From assembly GCF_949987515.2 (NCBI RefSeq), contig NC_082702.1, positions 53,165,600-53,229,599 on the forward strand: a stretch of 64,000 nt of DNA, read 5' to 3'. A program made the translations under genes and the position numbers. Every line of letters starts with the position of its first letter. Position 1 is the stretch's first letter. This DNA comes from Delphinus delphis. Taxonomy: Eukaryota; Chordata; Mammalia; Artiodactyla; Delphinidae. Positions 10,885 to 21,267 of this stretch are shown in pieces. The notes beneath the pieces were generated by a model. It was not told the origin of the DNA and searched no databases. It saw only the letters and a program-made list of their open reading frames with translations.

Positions 10885-11315
10885 AGGGTGTGGTTATGCA
10901 ACCATGACCACAATCTAGTTTTAGAACACTGTAATCCCCCAAAGAGGTCCTTCATGCCTATTTGGAGTTACTCCCCATTTCCCCCACTCCCTAGCCCCTG
11001 GCAACCACTGATCAATTTTCTGTAACTATAGATATTCCTTTTCTGGACATTTCATGTAAATGGAATCAGACAATATGTGGCCTTTTGTGTCTGTTTTCTT
11101 TCACTTAGCGTAGTGTTTTCACGGTTCATCCATGATATACCATGTTATCAGCACATCATTGCTTTTTATTATTGAATATTCCATAGTATGGATATACCAC
11201 ATTTTATGCATTCATCTCCTGACGAACATTTGGAATGTTTCCATTTTTTGGTTATTATGAATAATGCTGCTATGAACATTTGCATGTATCACATATGTTA
11301 TTTATTTGTTGATGA
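10885..11315 (-). mobile_element. Old L1 3'UTR, antisense
   Basis: Typical antisense L1M 3'UTR order: CCCCTGGCAACCACTGATCA near 10,995, ATGTAAATGGAATCAGACAA, GTCTGTTTTCTTTCACTTAG, GGTTCATCCATGATATACCA, TATTCCATAGTATGGATATA and AATAATGCTGCTATGAACAT. Confidence 0.8.
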
Positions 11316-11329
11316 TCTGACTTGTCTCA

Positions 11330-11530
11330 TTAGAACTTAAGCTCCATGAAAGCAAAGTTTGTTATGTATCTCATATATGTATATATATCTCATATATATA
11401 ATGTATCTACATATATAATTAGTATAAATATATATAATATATATTTTATACATATATATATGACTAATTGCGTTTGGCATTTGCTAGGTACTTTGTTGAA
11501 TGTTTTTTAAATGAAAGGATGAATAAACAG
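11330..11530 (+). mobile_element. L2 LINE 3' end split by a TA-rich tract
   Basis: AACTTAAGCTCCATGAAAGC (compare L2 TGTAAGCTCCATGAGGGC) at 11,336 and TTGGCATTTGCTAGGTACTT-TGTTGAATG at 11,474-11,505 appear to be one sense L2 tail. About 90 bp of TA-rich sequence stands where the middle of the tail should be. Confidence 0.55.
11372..11465. repeat. TA-rich low-complexity tract
   Basis: Imperfect alternating TATATA with interruptions by CTC and TGTATC. Likely a degraded (TA)n or (TATG)n microsatellite within the L2 tail. Confidence 0.9.
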
Positions 11531-12789
11531 TGAAAATAGAAATCAGCTTGGAAATCCAAATTTGTAGAGAATACTTCTCAAGGGTGACCTAGAGATGCTC
11601 CCTCAGCATCGCTCAAGCGCTAGGGCCGGGGAAACTGCCTTTTAGCAAGCTTTCCAGTAGATTCTGAGCACCCTGACATTGGAGAAGCCTGCCCGTGGGT
11701 GGCGAAATGAGGTAAAGTCACTCATTTGTCCCTGCCCAAACATATCTCTCTTTTAACTTTGTTTATGAGAGCAATGGAGTTGCCTTCGTCTCCCAGTTAC
11801 GATCCCATGTGAGGCATCTCTGTCTGGGTCAGGTTGAGGTTGAAGCATTTTCCAAAAGTGATTCGGGTTTTCTTCTTTTACCCTGTGCACCATCTCTCTC
11901 ACAACTCATCTGTGAGGCACAGGTTTTCCTTTGTTATGGGGGATGCTGAATGCCTGAAGAGGCAAATAAAGCAGCTTGCCGTCGACTCAACGAAAGGAAA
12001 GCCCACAGCCATGGAGAGCCACAGGCCCACAGGGAGCCATAGAGCCTCCGGGAGGGTAAGCAACAGGTTGCATGTGTGAGGACCAGCAGTCTGGATGAGC
12101 AGGAAGGGGCCACTAGGTACCCCTGCAGAGGCATATTTCAGCATCCAGGCAGGCTTATAACTCTCCCTTGTTTTGTATTGAACCAGTCACACTGCTAACT
12201 TGCTTTTCAACTGTGAAGAGATGTACACGACTATCTTTTCTGGGAGAAGTAGCTGCTGGTTTTTAGAGGAAAGGTTCACTCTTTACTTTGATCTGACTTC
12301 TAAAAGAATAAGGCATAGTATTTTTTATAGCAAAAGAGACTTCTAAGAAGTTTGAGTATTTAAATTTGAAGTCTCCCCTCAGCGTGTGAAAGCAATATTA
12401 CTGTCAGTTAGGTGTAACAGATGAATAGTTAATGTAACAAGAGACAGAAAACCTGAGAAAGATCCATATCCAAATGAAAATGCATGTTTAAGCTAAACTA
12501 CTGCCTTTTTACTACTTACTTTTTATTTGATCGTGAGCATTAACTACCTATGGGCACTGAGAGGCTCTGTGGGACAGATAAAGCATATGGCTACCTGATA
12601 ATGCATGTAAATTCAACATAGGGCTTAGCCCTTTTCTCTCGTTCAGGATCCTGAATGAGGGAGACAGGCATGCATCTAATGTGTATTATACAAAGTAGAA
12701 TAGATGCCTTTTCCCCCTTTATATCCTATATTGTGTATCCACCTCTATTAGCACTTATATCACATTGTAATGATTTACTTACTTAAAAT
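11531..12789. other. No recognised feature
   Basis: No repeat or gene signal I can name. Plus frame 11,834-12,079 and minus frames 11,899-12,144 overlap each other, as expected by chance. Confidence 0.5.
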
Positions 12790-13030
12790 CTGTATACTAT
12801 TTATTAGGTACTCTGTGCCAGGCACTGTGTTAAGCCCTTCATATAAAATACTTCGTGTGACATAGTCGTATGAAGTAGGAATTATCATTAGTCCTATTTT
12901 ACAGATGAAGCAACTGAGGCTCAGAGAGAGGATGTCACTTGTTCAAGGTCATGCATTGAGCATATGGCAGAAGTTTGACTTGGGTCACCTGTGCCTGACT
13001 CCAAGGCTGACTCTCTTAACTACTCACTTG
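12790..13030 (-). mobile_element. MIR, near full length
   Basis: Antisense MIR order: CTCTGTGCCAGGCACTGTGT, ATCATTAGTCCTATTTTACA, GATGAAGCAACTGAGGCTCA, CAAGGTCATGCATTGAGC and CTGACTCTCTTAACTACTC. Confidence 0.85.
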
Positions 13031-13037
13031 ATTCCAG

Positions 13038-13588
13038 CAGTTCTCAAACTGTGGTCCACAGAACCCTGGGGGATTCCCTGAGACCTTTTCGGGGGGGGGG
13101 GTCCATGAAGTCAAAAATTTTTTCATAATAATAAATGCATCATTTGTCTTTTGTTGATATTTATACAGATGGAGTAAAAGCAGTGATGACTAAAACTTCA
13201 GACACCTTAGCACAAATCATAGCAATGTTACCAAACTGCACTACAAATCATTGAATTCTTCCCTTCCAAGTATAATAAAAAATTGTTTAATATTTGATAT
13301 TATGTAATAGAGTATCTCAACATTAGGAAGAGCTGTATAACTCACTGATCAAATACTTTCCAAATGACCAAAGCATGATGTAACAAAATCATGCATGGGT
13401 AAAGATTCACTCAAAGTTTATTGCTGTGCTTTTTAAAGGAATTAAGAAATGTTTTTAAAATTTCTCAGTTTTAATTTCTAGAATGGCAAATATTGATAGA
13501 TATAACCCTTAAAAAAAGCTCTTTGGGGTCTTCAGTATTTTTTAAGATTGGAAAGGAGACCGGAGATCAAAATGTTTGAGCAGCACTG
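13038..13588 (+). pseudogene. Zaphod-like hAT-Tip100 transposon remnant
   Basis: Starts CAGTTCTCAAACTGTGG and ends TTTGAGCAGCACTG, imperfect inverted ends of hAT-Tip100 type. Inside are GTTTTAATTTCTAGAATGG and TTGATAGATATAACCC near the right end, and a block with CCAAATGACCAAAGCATGAT and CAAAATCATGCATGGGTAAA that I know from the Zaphod transposase region. The element is heavily deleted internally (about 550 bp), so only pieces of the transposase remain and no frame is open. A run of 11 or more G lies at about 13,091. No clear 8-bp target duplication. Confidence 0.65.
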
Positions 13589-13665
13589 CTACAGGCAGCT
13601 GAGAGCCATGGGAGGTTCTTGAGCAGGAGAGTTATATTGATCATGTCTCTTAGAGTAACTCAGTT
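13589..13665 (-). mobile_element. L2 LINE fragment
   Basis: GAGAGCCATGGGAGGTTCTT, then GAGCAGGAGAGTTATATTGA, matches the antisense L2 phrase GGGAGCCA-TGAAGGGTTTT-AAGCAGG-GAGTGACATGA. Short. Confidence 0.5.
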
Positions 13666-13730
13666 CTGTGCTCTTTTTCATCGTGGAAGATGTCTCTGAA
13701 AATCTCCACCATTGACAGTCATTGGCATAT

Positions 13731-13915
13731 TTTTTTTTTTGCGGTACGCGGGCCTCTCACTGTTGTGGCCTCTCCCATTGCGGAGCACAGGCTCCGGACG
13801 CGCAGGCTCAGCGGCCATGGCTCACGGGCCCAGCCGCTCCGCGGCATGTGGGATCTTCCAATTGCCCCTTGCATCGGCAGGTAGACTCTCAACCATTGTG
13901 GCACCAGGGAAGCCC
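13731..13915 (-). mobile_element. Cetacean tRNA-derived SINE (CHR type)
   Basis: On the minus strand it reads GGGCTTCCCTGGTGCCACAA at the tRNA-derived head, then ATCCCACATGCCGCGGAGCG, GCCATGGCCGCTGAGCCTGC, CAGTGAGAGGCCCGCGTACC and an A-tail (T-run 13,731-13,740). This body variant is, to my knowledge, typical of toothed whales and is the main taxonomic marker of the window. At about 185 bp the copy lacks roughly 20-26 bp where the Pol III B box (GGTTCGTGCCC type) should lie. Low divergence suggests a relatively recent insertion. Confidence 0.9.
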
Positions 13916-14354
13916 TGTATTTTAAGCCAGTGAACCGCGTTGGCCAGGACCTGAAGCCCTGGGTCTGTGAGGGTTGCCCTATCGCCAGCCCTTGGAAACC
14001 AGTAGTCCTCTTTGTACACAGCATTACTTGTTTGCCCAAGAACTGCAGAGTCTGAGTATAAGGTTCTCAAAAAGTTTGGCTCCAATCAGATAAAGCTAAC
14101 ACCCCTGCGGGGACTTCATTTTCTGCGTATGTGCAGTCCATATCTATCCAGCAAATGAAGGATTGTAATCACATGGATAGGTTCAGATTAGAAAGGTTAA
14201 TTATGGGCAAGTCAGCCTCATGGAAGGGAAGGGAGAGGTCCATGCCAGTCAGATGCTCTGATGAGACAGGAAAAGAACATTCCCCCATTGAACTCCTGGG
14301 TAATATAAGAAAAATTTGAGGGCCTGGACTTGTCAAGAGTGACATACATCTGAA
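13916..14354. other. No recognised feature
   Basis: Apparently single-copy sequence between the SINE and the next MIR. No ORF or repeat I can name. Confidence 0.45.
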
Positions 14355-14560
14355 GTTGTCATTATTAAGTGCTTATTCTCTGCCAGATATTGTGCTAAGC
14401 TGTTTTCAATTATTATCTCTTAACCTCCTCAGTAGTCCTGTGAGGTATTATTACTATCTCCATTTTATAGATGAGGAAACTAAGACCCAGACAGGTAAGT
14501 GGCTGAGACAGGCTTTGACTTTAGTGTTGGTTCTAGAGCCTCTAGTTCTTAACTCGTTTA
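14355..14560 (-). mobile_element. MIR
   Basis: Antisense MIR: GTGCTTATTCTCTGCCAGAT, AGTAGTCCTGTGAGGTATTA, CTCCATTTTATAGATGAGGA and AACTAAGACCCAGACAGG. Confidence 0.8.
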
Positions 14561-15039
14561 TTGCACTTTTCACTTTAAATGAAATGAGGAAGTTAATTGG
14601 CTGGATGGCAGATGGAAAACATTCTAAATATAAAAGAGATTAGGCAAAAGACATAGAGGCAGAAATGTAGACATTGTTGAAGGGACTGAAATGAAGTGAA
14701 TGGGGAGGAAGCAGCTGAGTTTGTTGTTGTTGCTGCTGATGTGTATGTGTGTTGAGTGCCTTACACCCTACAGAGAGTTACTCACCTGAGGCTAAGTCCT
14801 GCTACTTGGCTCCCCTTCAAGACAGAGGATCGCTGTATGGAAACCAGATGAAGTCAGTGCATTGATTTTCACGTAGTCAAAAGGTTGGAGGCCAGGCAAT
14901 GGGCTGGAAGACTCCAGGCACAATGCTGAGAAGGGGGTTGGACAGCACATTACAGCCTGGGAAACATCGACGGAAGATCATGGGCTATAGCTGAAGCAGA
15001 AGGGGACTTGAATAACTAGCTCTGCCCACCTGGGTCAGC
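14561..15039. other. No recognised feature
   Basis: Nothing I can name; short (TTG)n near 14,721. Confidence 0.45.
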
Positions 15040-15140
15040 ATTGATGTCTGCCCCAGGGTCCTCATGTCTAAAATGGAGATGGTAATACCCCCTCGAAGTA
15101 CTTTTGTGAGAGGTAAAGGAGGTGATGTGTAGCAAGTCAC
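15040..15140 (+). mobile_element. MIR fragment
   Basis: GGGTCCTCATGTCTAAAATGGAGATGGTAAT (in parts: CCTCATGTCTAAAATGGAG) corresponds to the MIR core CTCATCTGTAAAATGGGGAT, followed by TTTTGTGAGAGGTAAAGG. Confidence 0.55.
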
Positions 15141-15764
15141 ATTGCATAGTGACCAAAACACATCATGTACTCAAATCCTTCTTCTTTTCTCCCTTCCCCA
15201 CATGGTGCCAGGTGGTGCCCTTGTCTCCACCATCCCTACTCTCTCCAGATTATATTTTTTTCTAATCTTTTAAAGACACCATATATGGAATGTCTAGAGT
15301 ATTGTCTGGGAACCAGATTGACTGGGCTTTTTTTTTAAGTTTTACATATCTGATGAAGGTTCGGTGGGGTATACATTTGGGAAGACGCCCCAAACTTGGC
15401 CGTGGAGGCTCCTCCTGGGGAGGCCAGCTCTCAGCTGCCTGCGCCTTCTGGATTCCAAGCCCCAGGCTGGTGAAGTGCTGGCCTCCTAAGCTTGGGCTGT
15501 GGAGTCATCGCCTTGGTGCAGGCTAGGTTACAGAACAGCCAAGCTGGGACAGGCCAGGTCCTTGCAGCCAAGGCTGGGGCACAGCCTGGTTCTCGGGGAT
15601 CCCTCCACACTGTGCTGGGCTTTGTCTGTCAGCGGGCAGCACTGGGTCTTGCTGGTACGAGTGGTGCCGGGGGGACTTCTTAGTGGAGTCCTGGGCTCAG
15701 CGGGATGTTTCCTCTTGACCATTTCTGCAACTGTGTGCATTGCAAAAAGGTCAAGCACTTACTA
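15141..15764. other. No recognised feature, locally GC-rich
   Basis: 15,360-15,700 is richer in G+C than its surroundings but has few CpG and no promoter-like structure. Overlapping plus and minus frames (15,290-15,526; 15,499-15,765; 15,528-15,758) cancel each other as gene evidence. Confidence 0.45.
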
Positions 15765-15935
15765 GCAGCATGGTTTGGGGCAAGACACATGACTCTCTTT
15801 GCCTTATTTACCTCAATTGTGAAGCAACAGAACAATAGCATCTACCAGTAGGGTTGCTGTGAGGATTAAATGGCATGAAACATGTAGGGGGTAGAGCACA
15901 AAGCTTGACACATTGTAAAAGCTCAATAATTATTC
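15765..15935 (+). mobile_element. MIR
   Basis: GGTTGCTGTGAGGATTAAAT followed by a diverged tail CATTGTAAAAGCTCAATAAT matches sense MIR (GGGTTGTTGTGAGGATTAAA ... TAAGCGCTCAATAAAT). Confidence 0.75.
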
Positions 15936-15944
15936 CTTATCATT

Positions 15945-16085
15945 ATTGTGGTTATTATTTGATAAGCATTCTTCTAGGAACTTTCTAAGTGCCACGTTAT
16001 TGAGTCTTCATAACAGCTTGGTGGGACAGGCACTATTATGCCTACTTTAGAGATGAGAAAACTGGGTTTAGGAAATAGGGAATCA
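15945..16085 (-). mobile_element. MIR fragment
   Basis: Antisense MIR: AACTTTCTAAGTGCCACG, GGGACAGGCACTATTATGCC and TTTAGAGATGAGAAAACTGG. It lies tail to tail with the sense MIR immediately before it. Confidence 0.6.
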
Positions 16086-16419
16086 TGATGCAGACATAGA
16101 CTTTCAGAGCTTTCTCTTTTCTCTGTCCACCACCCCACACTGTGGACCTCGTCTTTTGTTTTAACCAGTGCTGTTTATGATTTAATAATTGGCTGTGGAC
16201 TGAGTGACTTGAGAGCCAGAGTAGGTCTTCTTTTTATTTTTCCATTAATAACTCACCTCACAACACTGAAGACCCAACAAGATCTTATATGTGAAAGGAC
16301 AGCACAAAACTTGGAAGCACTCTAAAAAATATTTGTTTTTTGTTTATGTAGGCCCCCATTATGTTCCAGAAAGGGATTTGAAGTAGCCTATTAGTTGTCA
16401 TTAGAGTGATGATGATTAA

Positions 16420-16760
16420 TGATTATAATAACAAGACAGGCATAATTGGTTTAAATTGTGCCTTTTGAAATGGCCTCCATGGAGGCCAAGTGGTGGGGAG
16501 GGAGAAGGCAGCCTCTGCCTCAGGGAGCTGAAAAGATGGCCCTAATTGGTTAAAAGCAGCTTTGCTAATTGCTTTGGCAAGGGCCCGAGAGAAAGCTTTG
16601 GTGTGATTATACATGAACGGGGTCCCTCAAAGCCCTGTGATTCTGGGCTAGATCTGTTCCTCAAAACACAAACAGAAAAGAGAACAGATGTTCAGCCACT
16701 TGACAGAAATTTAATAAGACACTTAGAAAAATTACCATGTTCACTTTGCCCCTCCTGACC
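16420..16760. promoter_or_regulatory. Candidate conserved noncoding element
   Basis: Repeat-free block with clustered homeodomain-type cores (CCTAATTGGTTAAAAGCAGC, TTGCTAATTGCTTTGGC, AATTGGTTTAAATTG). Composition and lack of repeats resemble conserved noncoding elements, but conservation cannot be judged from one sequence. Confidence 0.3.
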
Positions 16761-17289
16761 TCTTAGATGGAAGCTGGAGGAAAGCCTGTTTCGGAGGCTG
16801 ATGTAAGCTGGAACTGAAAGGGGCATGTGCTAGAGTGTTCCACTTATCTGAGATCCTACTGTTTTGCGACCCATGCGCCCCCCCCTCCCCCCAGGGTTCT
16901 TGGTGGTGGGAGGAGAGGTAGCAGGAGAAGGGAGAGGCTTGATGATGAACAGCATATATGCTTTAAATTCCAGTTGAGGGTAAGTAGGCTGTGATTGTTA
17001 CTGAAATATTCTATTTGGAGAGTGAAGGAATAACGTGAAGCCAAGTTACAGCTCAACACGGTCAATCTCGATGGCATGAGCTGGAGCACTCGGGAGGGAG
17101 AGGAGCCCAAGTATAAGATTTTTCTGAAAAGAAATACCCCCCTCCCTTGTAAACGATGTTAATCACAGCACAGAGACTGGCAGCTAGAGTATATCAGCGG
17201 ACTCTGCTCTAGTCAGGGGGAGGCTTGGGAAGTCTTGTCAGTGGCCACTGGTAGCTGTAGGGGGTCAAAGAGTGACCACCCGGGTTCAA
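16761..17289. other. No recognised feature
   Basis: Contains a C-run at about 16,879-16,893. Otherwise nothing I can name. Confidence 0.45.
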
Positions 17290-17912
17290 AGCTGACTTAA
17301 GAATTCACTGGTTATGTACTCATGCAGGTAAGTCACGTAACCGCCCTAAGCCTCAATTTCCTAAGTTCAGTCATACCTCATAGGGTTACTGTGAGAATTA
17401 AATGGCACAAAGCACGTTTATTTGTTTCTTAGGGATGCTGTAACAAATCAGCATAAATTTGGTGGCTTAAAACAACAGAAATTTATTCACTCACAGTTCT
17501 AAAGGACAGAAATCAAGTTGGTGGTGGGGCTGAGCTCCCTCTTGATGTTCTAGGGGGAATACTTACTTGCCTGTTCCTAGCTTCTGGTGGCTCCTAGCAA
17601 ACCTGGGTGTGTTCCTGTGTTCCTTGGCTTGTGGCTGTATCTCTCCAATCTCTGTCTCCGTCTTCATGGAGAAGAAAAGAGTTTTCTTCTCTTTGTGACT
17701 CTGTGTCTTCTCCTTCTCTTATGCAATGATTTCATCTCAAGATCCTTAACTTAGTTACACCTGCAAAGACCCTATTTCCAAGTTAAGTCACATTCTGTCG
17801 TCCTGGGTAGGCTCGAATATTTAGGGGACACTATTCAAACCAGTACTGCAGGTAAGGAGATTAGAATGCCTCTTAGCACATAGAAAGCTCTAGATAAATG
17901 TTAGCAACTATG
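17290..17912 (+). mobile_element. MIR split by an MLT1 LTR
   Basis: The left part (17,290-17,415) carries GTAAGTCACGTAACCGCCC, AAGCCTCAATTTCCTAAG and GGGTTACTGTGAGAATTAAA. The right part (17,850-17,912) carries CTCTTAGCACATAGAAAGC and TAGATAAATGTTAGCAACTA. They are the two ends of one sense MIR. Confidence 0.7.
17416..17849 (-). mobile_element. MaLR (MLT1-type) LTR, antisense, inside MIR
   Basis: Antisense MLT1 order: GGATGCTGTAACAAATCAGC, GTGGCTTAAAACAACAGAAA, TTTATTCACTCACAGTTCTA, CTTCTGGTGGCTCCTAGC, TTCCTTGGCTTGTGGCTGTA, CTCAAGATCCTTAACTTAGT, GCAAAGACCCTATTTCCAAG and GGACACTATTCAAACCAGTA. Complete or nearly complete solo LTR, younger than the MIR it interrupts. Confidence 0.85.
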
Positions 17913-18589
17913 CTTGCTTCCACTACTACTGCTGCTGTTGTTATGACCGTGGAGGTACTGGGTCCTAGTTGCTCAGGCCCACCTGATACACGACTATTTG
18001 TTAACTATATTTATCTGTATAATTCACAGCATGCTTAAGGGTTAATAAGAGTGGACTAGGATGCAGGGGTGTTGATATTAAATATATAAGCATAGCATAT
18101 TCACAACTATAAAATTTTTAGATCACTGATATTGGGTGTTTAAGTTTTTTTGATGCCAGGGTTTCTTTCTTAGTCATCTTCCCCAACACTGAGCCCAGAA
18201 GAAAGGGAACTGGTGTTGGACTCAGAGAGCCCCAAGTTTAAACACTGAATCTGCTCAAACTTCCAGGAGCTCTTGTTTCCTTTTCTGTAAAGTGGAGCTG
18301 ATGATTGATTTCTCCCTTCCTCACAGGGTTTCTGTGGGTGTGGAGAAAACAAGGGGAGCAGCTGCAGAGCCCAAGGCATAGGGATAGAAAGTTAGAGAAG
18401 GTCTTGGATCAAGTACCAAACTAACCAATGAGTGACACCAAATTCAACCAGGCAAAGATATGGGCAGAGTCCACAAGGAATTCAAGGTGAAGGTGGGCAG
18501 GGGAACTTAAATGTTTCTGACAAACACGTGGGATGGTGACCAGTGGTTCACAGTGCTCTGGGCTAATTCATGCAAGTTCATACAGATCT
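17913..18589. other. No recognised feature
   Basis: AT-rich near 18,000-18,150 (TTAAATATATAAGC), then mixed. A phrase CTTTTCTGTAAAGTGGAGCT near 18,279 may be a degraded MIR core. Confidence 0.4.
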
Positions 18590-18960
18590 GTGAGTCTTCC
18601 GTGGGCCAGATACTGTTCTAAGTGTGGGTAATCCATAGTGGAGAGCCTAAAGTCCAGCCTTTTACTATTCTGGAGCTTACAGTTGAGAGGGAGAGGCAGA
18701 TGTTCTTTAAAACTGGAGCTATAAAAACAAATTGTGTTCATTGCTGGGAAAGAATAGCACAGGGAGTAGCTTTGAGACACCAGCTATAATAGGGGCTCTG
18801 AGCTAATCTGGAGGAGGGGAGGTCAAGGAAGGGTTGTGCTAAAGAAGGGACATTTGAATGGAGAGGTAAAAGAGGAGAAGGAATTGGCCAGATGAGATGG
18901 AGTGGAGTGGAGGGAGATGGGCAGGAGCACATAGCCTGAGAGTGAAGCAAGTGCGAGCAT
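18590..18960 (-). mobile_element. L2 LINE fragment
   Basis: GGGCCAGATACTGTTCTAAG, CTGGAGCTTACAGTTGAGAG, GGTCAAGGAAGGGTTGTGC and GGACATTTGAATGGAGAGG are the reverse-complemented L2 3' region landmarks in order. Confidence 0.65.
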
Positions 18961-20734
18961 CTTTGAGCCCTGCTGTTCCTACACACCTGTGGTAGGAGGG
19001 TTTGCCTTCTCTCCAACCCCCGTAAAGATAGCCAATCTGTCTGCTCCATTTCTCAGATTTGGCAGTGAGGGGCCACAGACATGTGCAGCTTGGCCCACAG
19101 AGTGTTTTGATTTGTGGGGGGAAGAGTTGCCACCATTAAAGTCTGGGAAAAGTCACATACAATTTTGGAGTTCTAACTTTTCTTGCAAAATCAGAAACTC
19201 TGGCAATGCTGGCCTTCATCTGCTCAAGATGACCCCCAAGGGGAGATGTGTAGCAGCTTTCAGGTGCAAAATACAGAGATTCAACAGGCCCCTTCTTTCT
19301 GTATACTTCCTGCCTGGCCCTTACAGGCACTTGAGTTTGAGACCCCTGATCTCTGCCCTACCAAGGATGGTCAGATAGGAGAGAACAGACCTCCTTGGTT
19401 CTTTGGTGAAGACTGTTTCAAATTAAAGTCCTGACACCGAATTAGAAAGACTTTTTACATTTCTCCCCCAGGAAGGACAAATCTATCTCTCCATGGAATG
19501 ATTCTCTTCAAATACGGTAGACCTGGGTGCCCTGTAAGCAGGTTTCTTTTATTCTTCCTTCTTCTCCTTTCCATATTAAAAAGAAATAGCAATGAAACTC
19601 TTTGGGCAAAGAATATCTTATGTAAAAACCCAGTGTAAGGTACAGATCAAAGTGAGTTTGCTCAGATTGAATCTGGTGTGTCCACCCTGGAACACTGGCT
19701 ACTTGACTTTTTCCTCTTCTCTTCCCCAAGGTAGCTCTGGGGCATCTCTAGGGGAGCCCAGGGTTCCTCAGAATACAGTTGAGAACCCCTGCCTAGAGTG
19801 TTGAGGGACAGGCTGCTGCCAGTTGGAGAAACAGTGTATAGAGCTAAAATATATATATATAAAACAAGGCACTGTTGGTTCCTCACATTTGTAACTTGGG
19901 GGCCAGCCTGAAATTGGATGACATGCAGTAGGCAAATCTAGATTTCTACCCTCCTGTTTCCCCATCCCTGGCCTCTGGCATCGCCCGTGACAGATAGCTC
20001 AAGTAGTAGCCAGCAAGCATTAGAGTCACCCCTGCAAGTGTACGAGGTCTGTTTGTCCTTGCGACTTAGAGTGGAGCTGAACTCTACTCAGGAGGTGTGA
20101 CTTCCTGTGGCACGCAGCCTGGAAAAGCAGTTGCTGTCCTGCAGAAGCTTTAGAGTGGAGGCCGGCTCTCCTTAACCTGGTAGGTGCTGGTACACAGAAC
20201 TCTGGGGCTGAGGCCTTGACCACGCTCTATAGGAAGTGCCCAGAATATTCCCAGCAACCAGAGGGAGTTTTCTGAGCTTCCTCAGCCTAGCCTAGCAGCT
20301 GTACTGTCACATTATTATAGATGCTTGTCATTGGAGCATCACTGTCTGCAACCTTGACATGCATGCACTGTTTCAGATTCATTTTTCAAAATTGCTTTGA
20401 AAGCCCAGGACCTGTCCCATCCATTAGTGGAACTCCTCTGTGACAGGTGCTGGGGGTGATGGAGGTGTCAGAGAACTCCCCGTGCTCTGCTGATTCATGG
20501 GAGACACATTTGAAAAGACATAAGCTGGCTGGAGCAAAGCCTTCATAGAGGTTTGCAGGCAGTTTCCTCCCTCTCAGAGGAAGGCATCCTGCTTCTATAG
20601 GGCTGCATGACCCCTACCTGAAAAAACAGCTTCCTGGCAACTGAGCTTTCATACACCCCTGAGGACTAGACTCTTCACAACTGATAGCATCACCTGTCTA
20701 AACTGTATGCTCTTAAGAAGCTCCTAAGACTCTG
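18961..20734. other. No recognised feature (1.8 kb)
   Basis: No named repeat. (TA)n of about 14 bp at 19,848. Frames at 18,989-19,378 (plus) and 19,136-19,330 (minus) overlap, so neither is supported. Confidence 0.45.
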
Positions 20735-20990
20735 CAGGTTTCCATTTCCTCATCCCTGTAAAGAAATAATAATATCCACCTCCCAACCTCATCTATATAG
20801 TAGAAATCATATTACCCATCTTGCAATCTCATCTGGTTAGTAGAAATTATAATACCCACCTCTCAATATCAGTTGTATAATAGAACTAATAATGCCCCTC
20901 TTGAAATTTTGTTGTGAGAATTAGAAATAACTTACCTAAAATGCCGAGCAGTACATTTAGTACATTTAATACCTAATAGATACAGGAATT
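20735..20990 (+). mobile_element. MIR expanded by a tandem array
   Basis: Sense MIR core TTTCCATTTCCTCATCCCTG at 20,738 and tail TTTTGTTGTGAGAATTAGAA at 20,907 enclose the part of MIR that normally reads AATAATAGTACCTACCTCATAGGG once. Here that part is present four times (see next entry). Confidence 0.75.
20762..20921. repeat. Four 40-bp tandem units inside MIR
   Basis: Units 20,762-20,801, 20,802-20,841, 20,842-20,881 and 20,882-20,921 each begin AGAA and share the pattern AATACCCACCTC-CAAT-TCATCTG-TA. All are exactly 40 bp. Units 1 and 2 match at about 30 of 40 positions by eye, so the duplication is old. Confidence 0.9.
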
Positions 20991-21267
20991 CTTAGCTTTC
21001 TAGAGGCCTGAGCTAATTCATTTGTTCAGCCTCCAGGTATGTTTAAAAAATAAAGAACTCCCAAAATTGTAACAAAAATTGCACATTTTAAATGTTTACT
21101 TTGGCTAGATGAGGCTTTTATCAAACACAAGAATAGAAGGACTGTGTAAATAGTCTCATTAAGGGGTGACCTCAAAAGTCTAAATCCATGCTCTTGAAGA
21201 GATGGCGTCTGGGCCAAATGCTCCACCCCCAACCATGCCCATTATGGGCCCTAAATAAGCCCTTAGT
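20991..21267. other. No recognised feature
   Basis: Nothing I can name. Confidence 0.4.

Noticed and set aside
13038..13588. 8-bp target duplication around the Zaphod-like element
   Set aside because: Flanks GATTCCAG and CTACAGGC do not match.
15360..15700. CpG island or promoter
   Set aside because: GC-richer than its surroundings, but CpG dinucleotides are sparse and there is no promoter structure.
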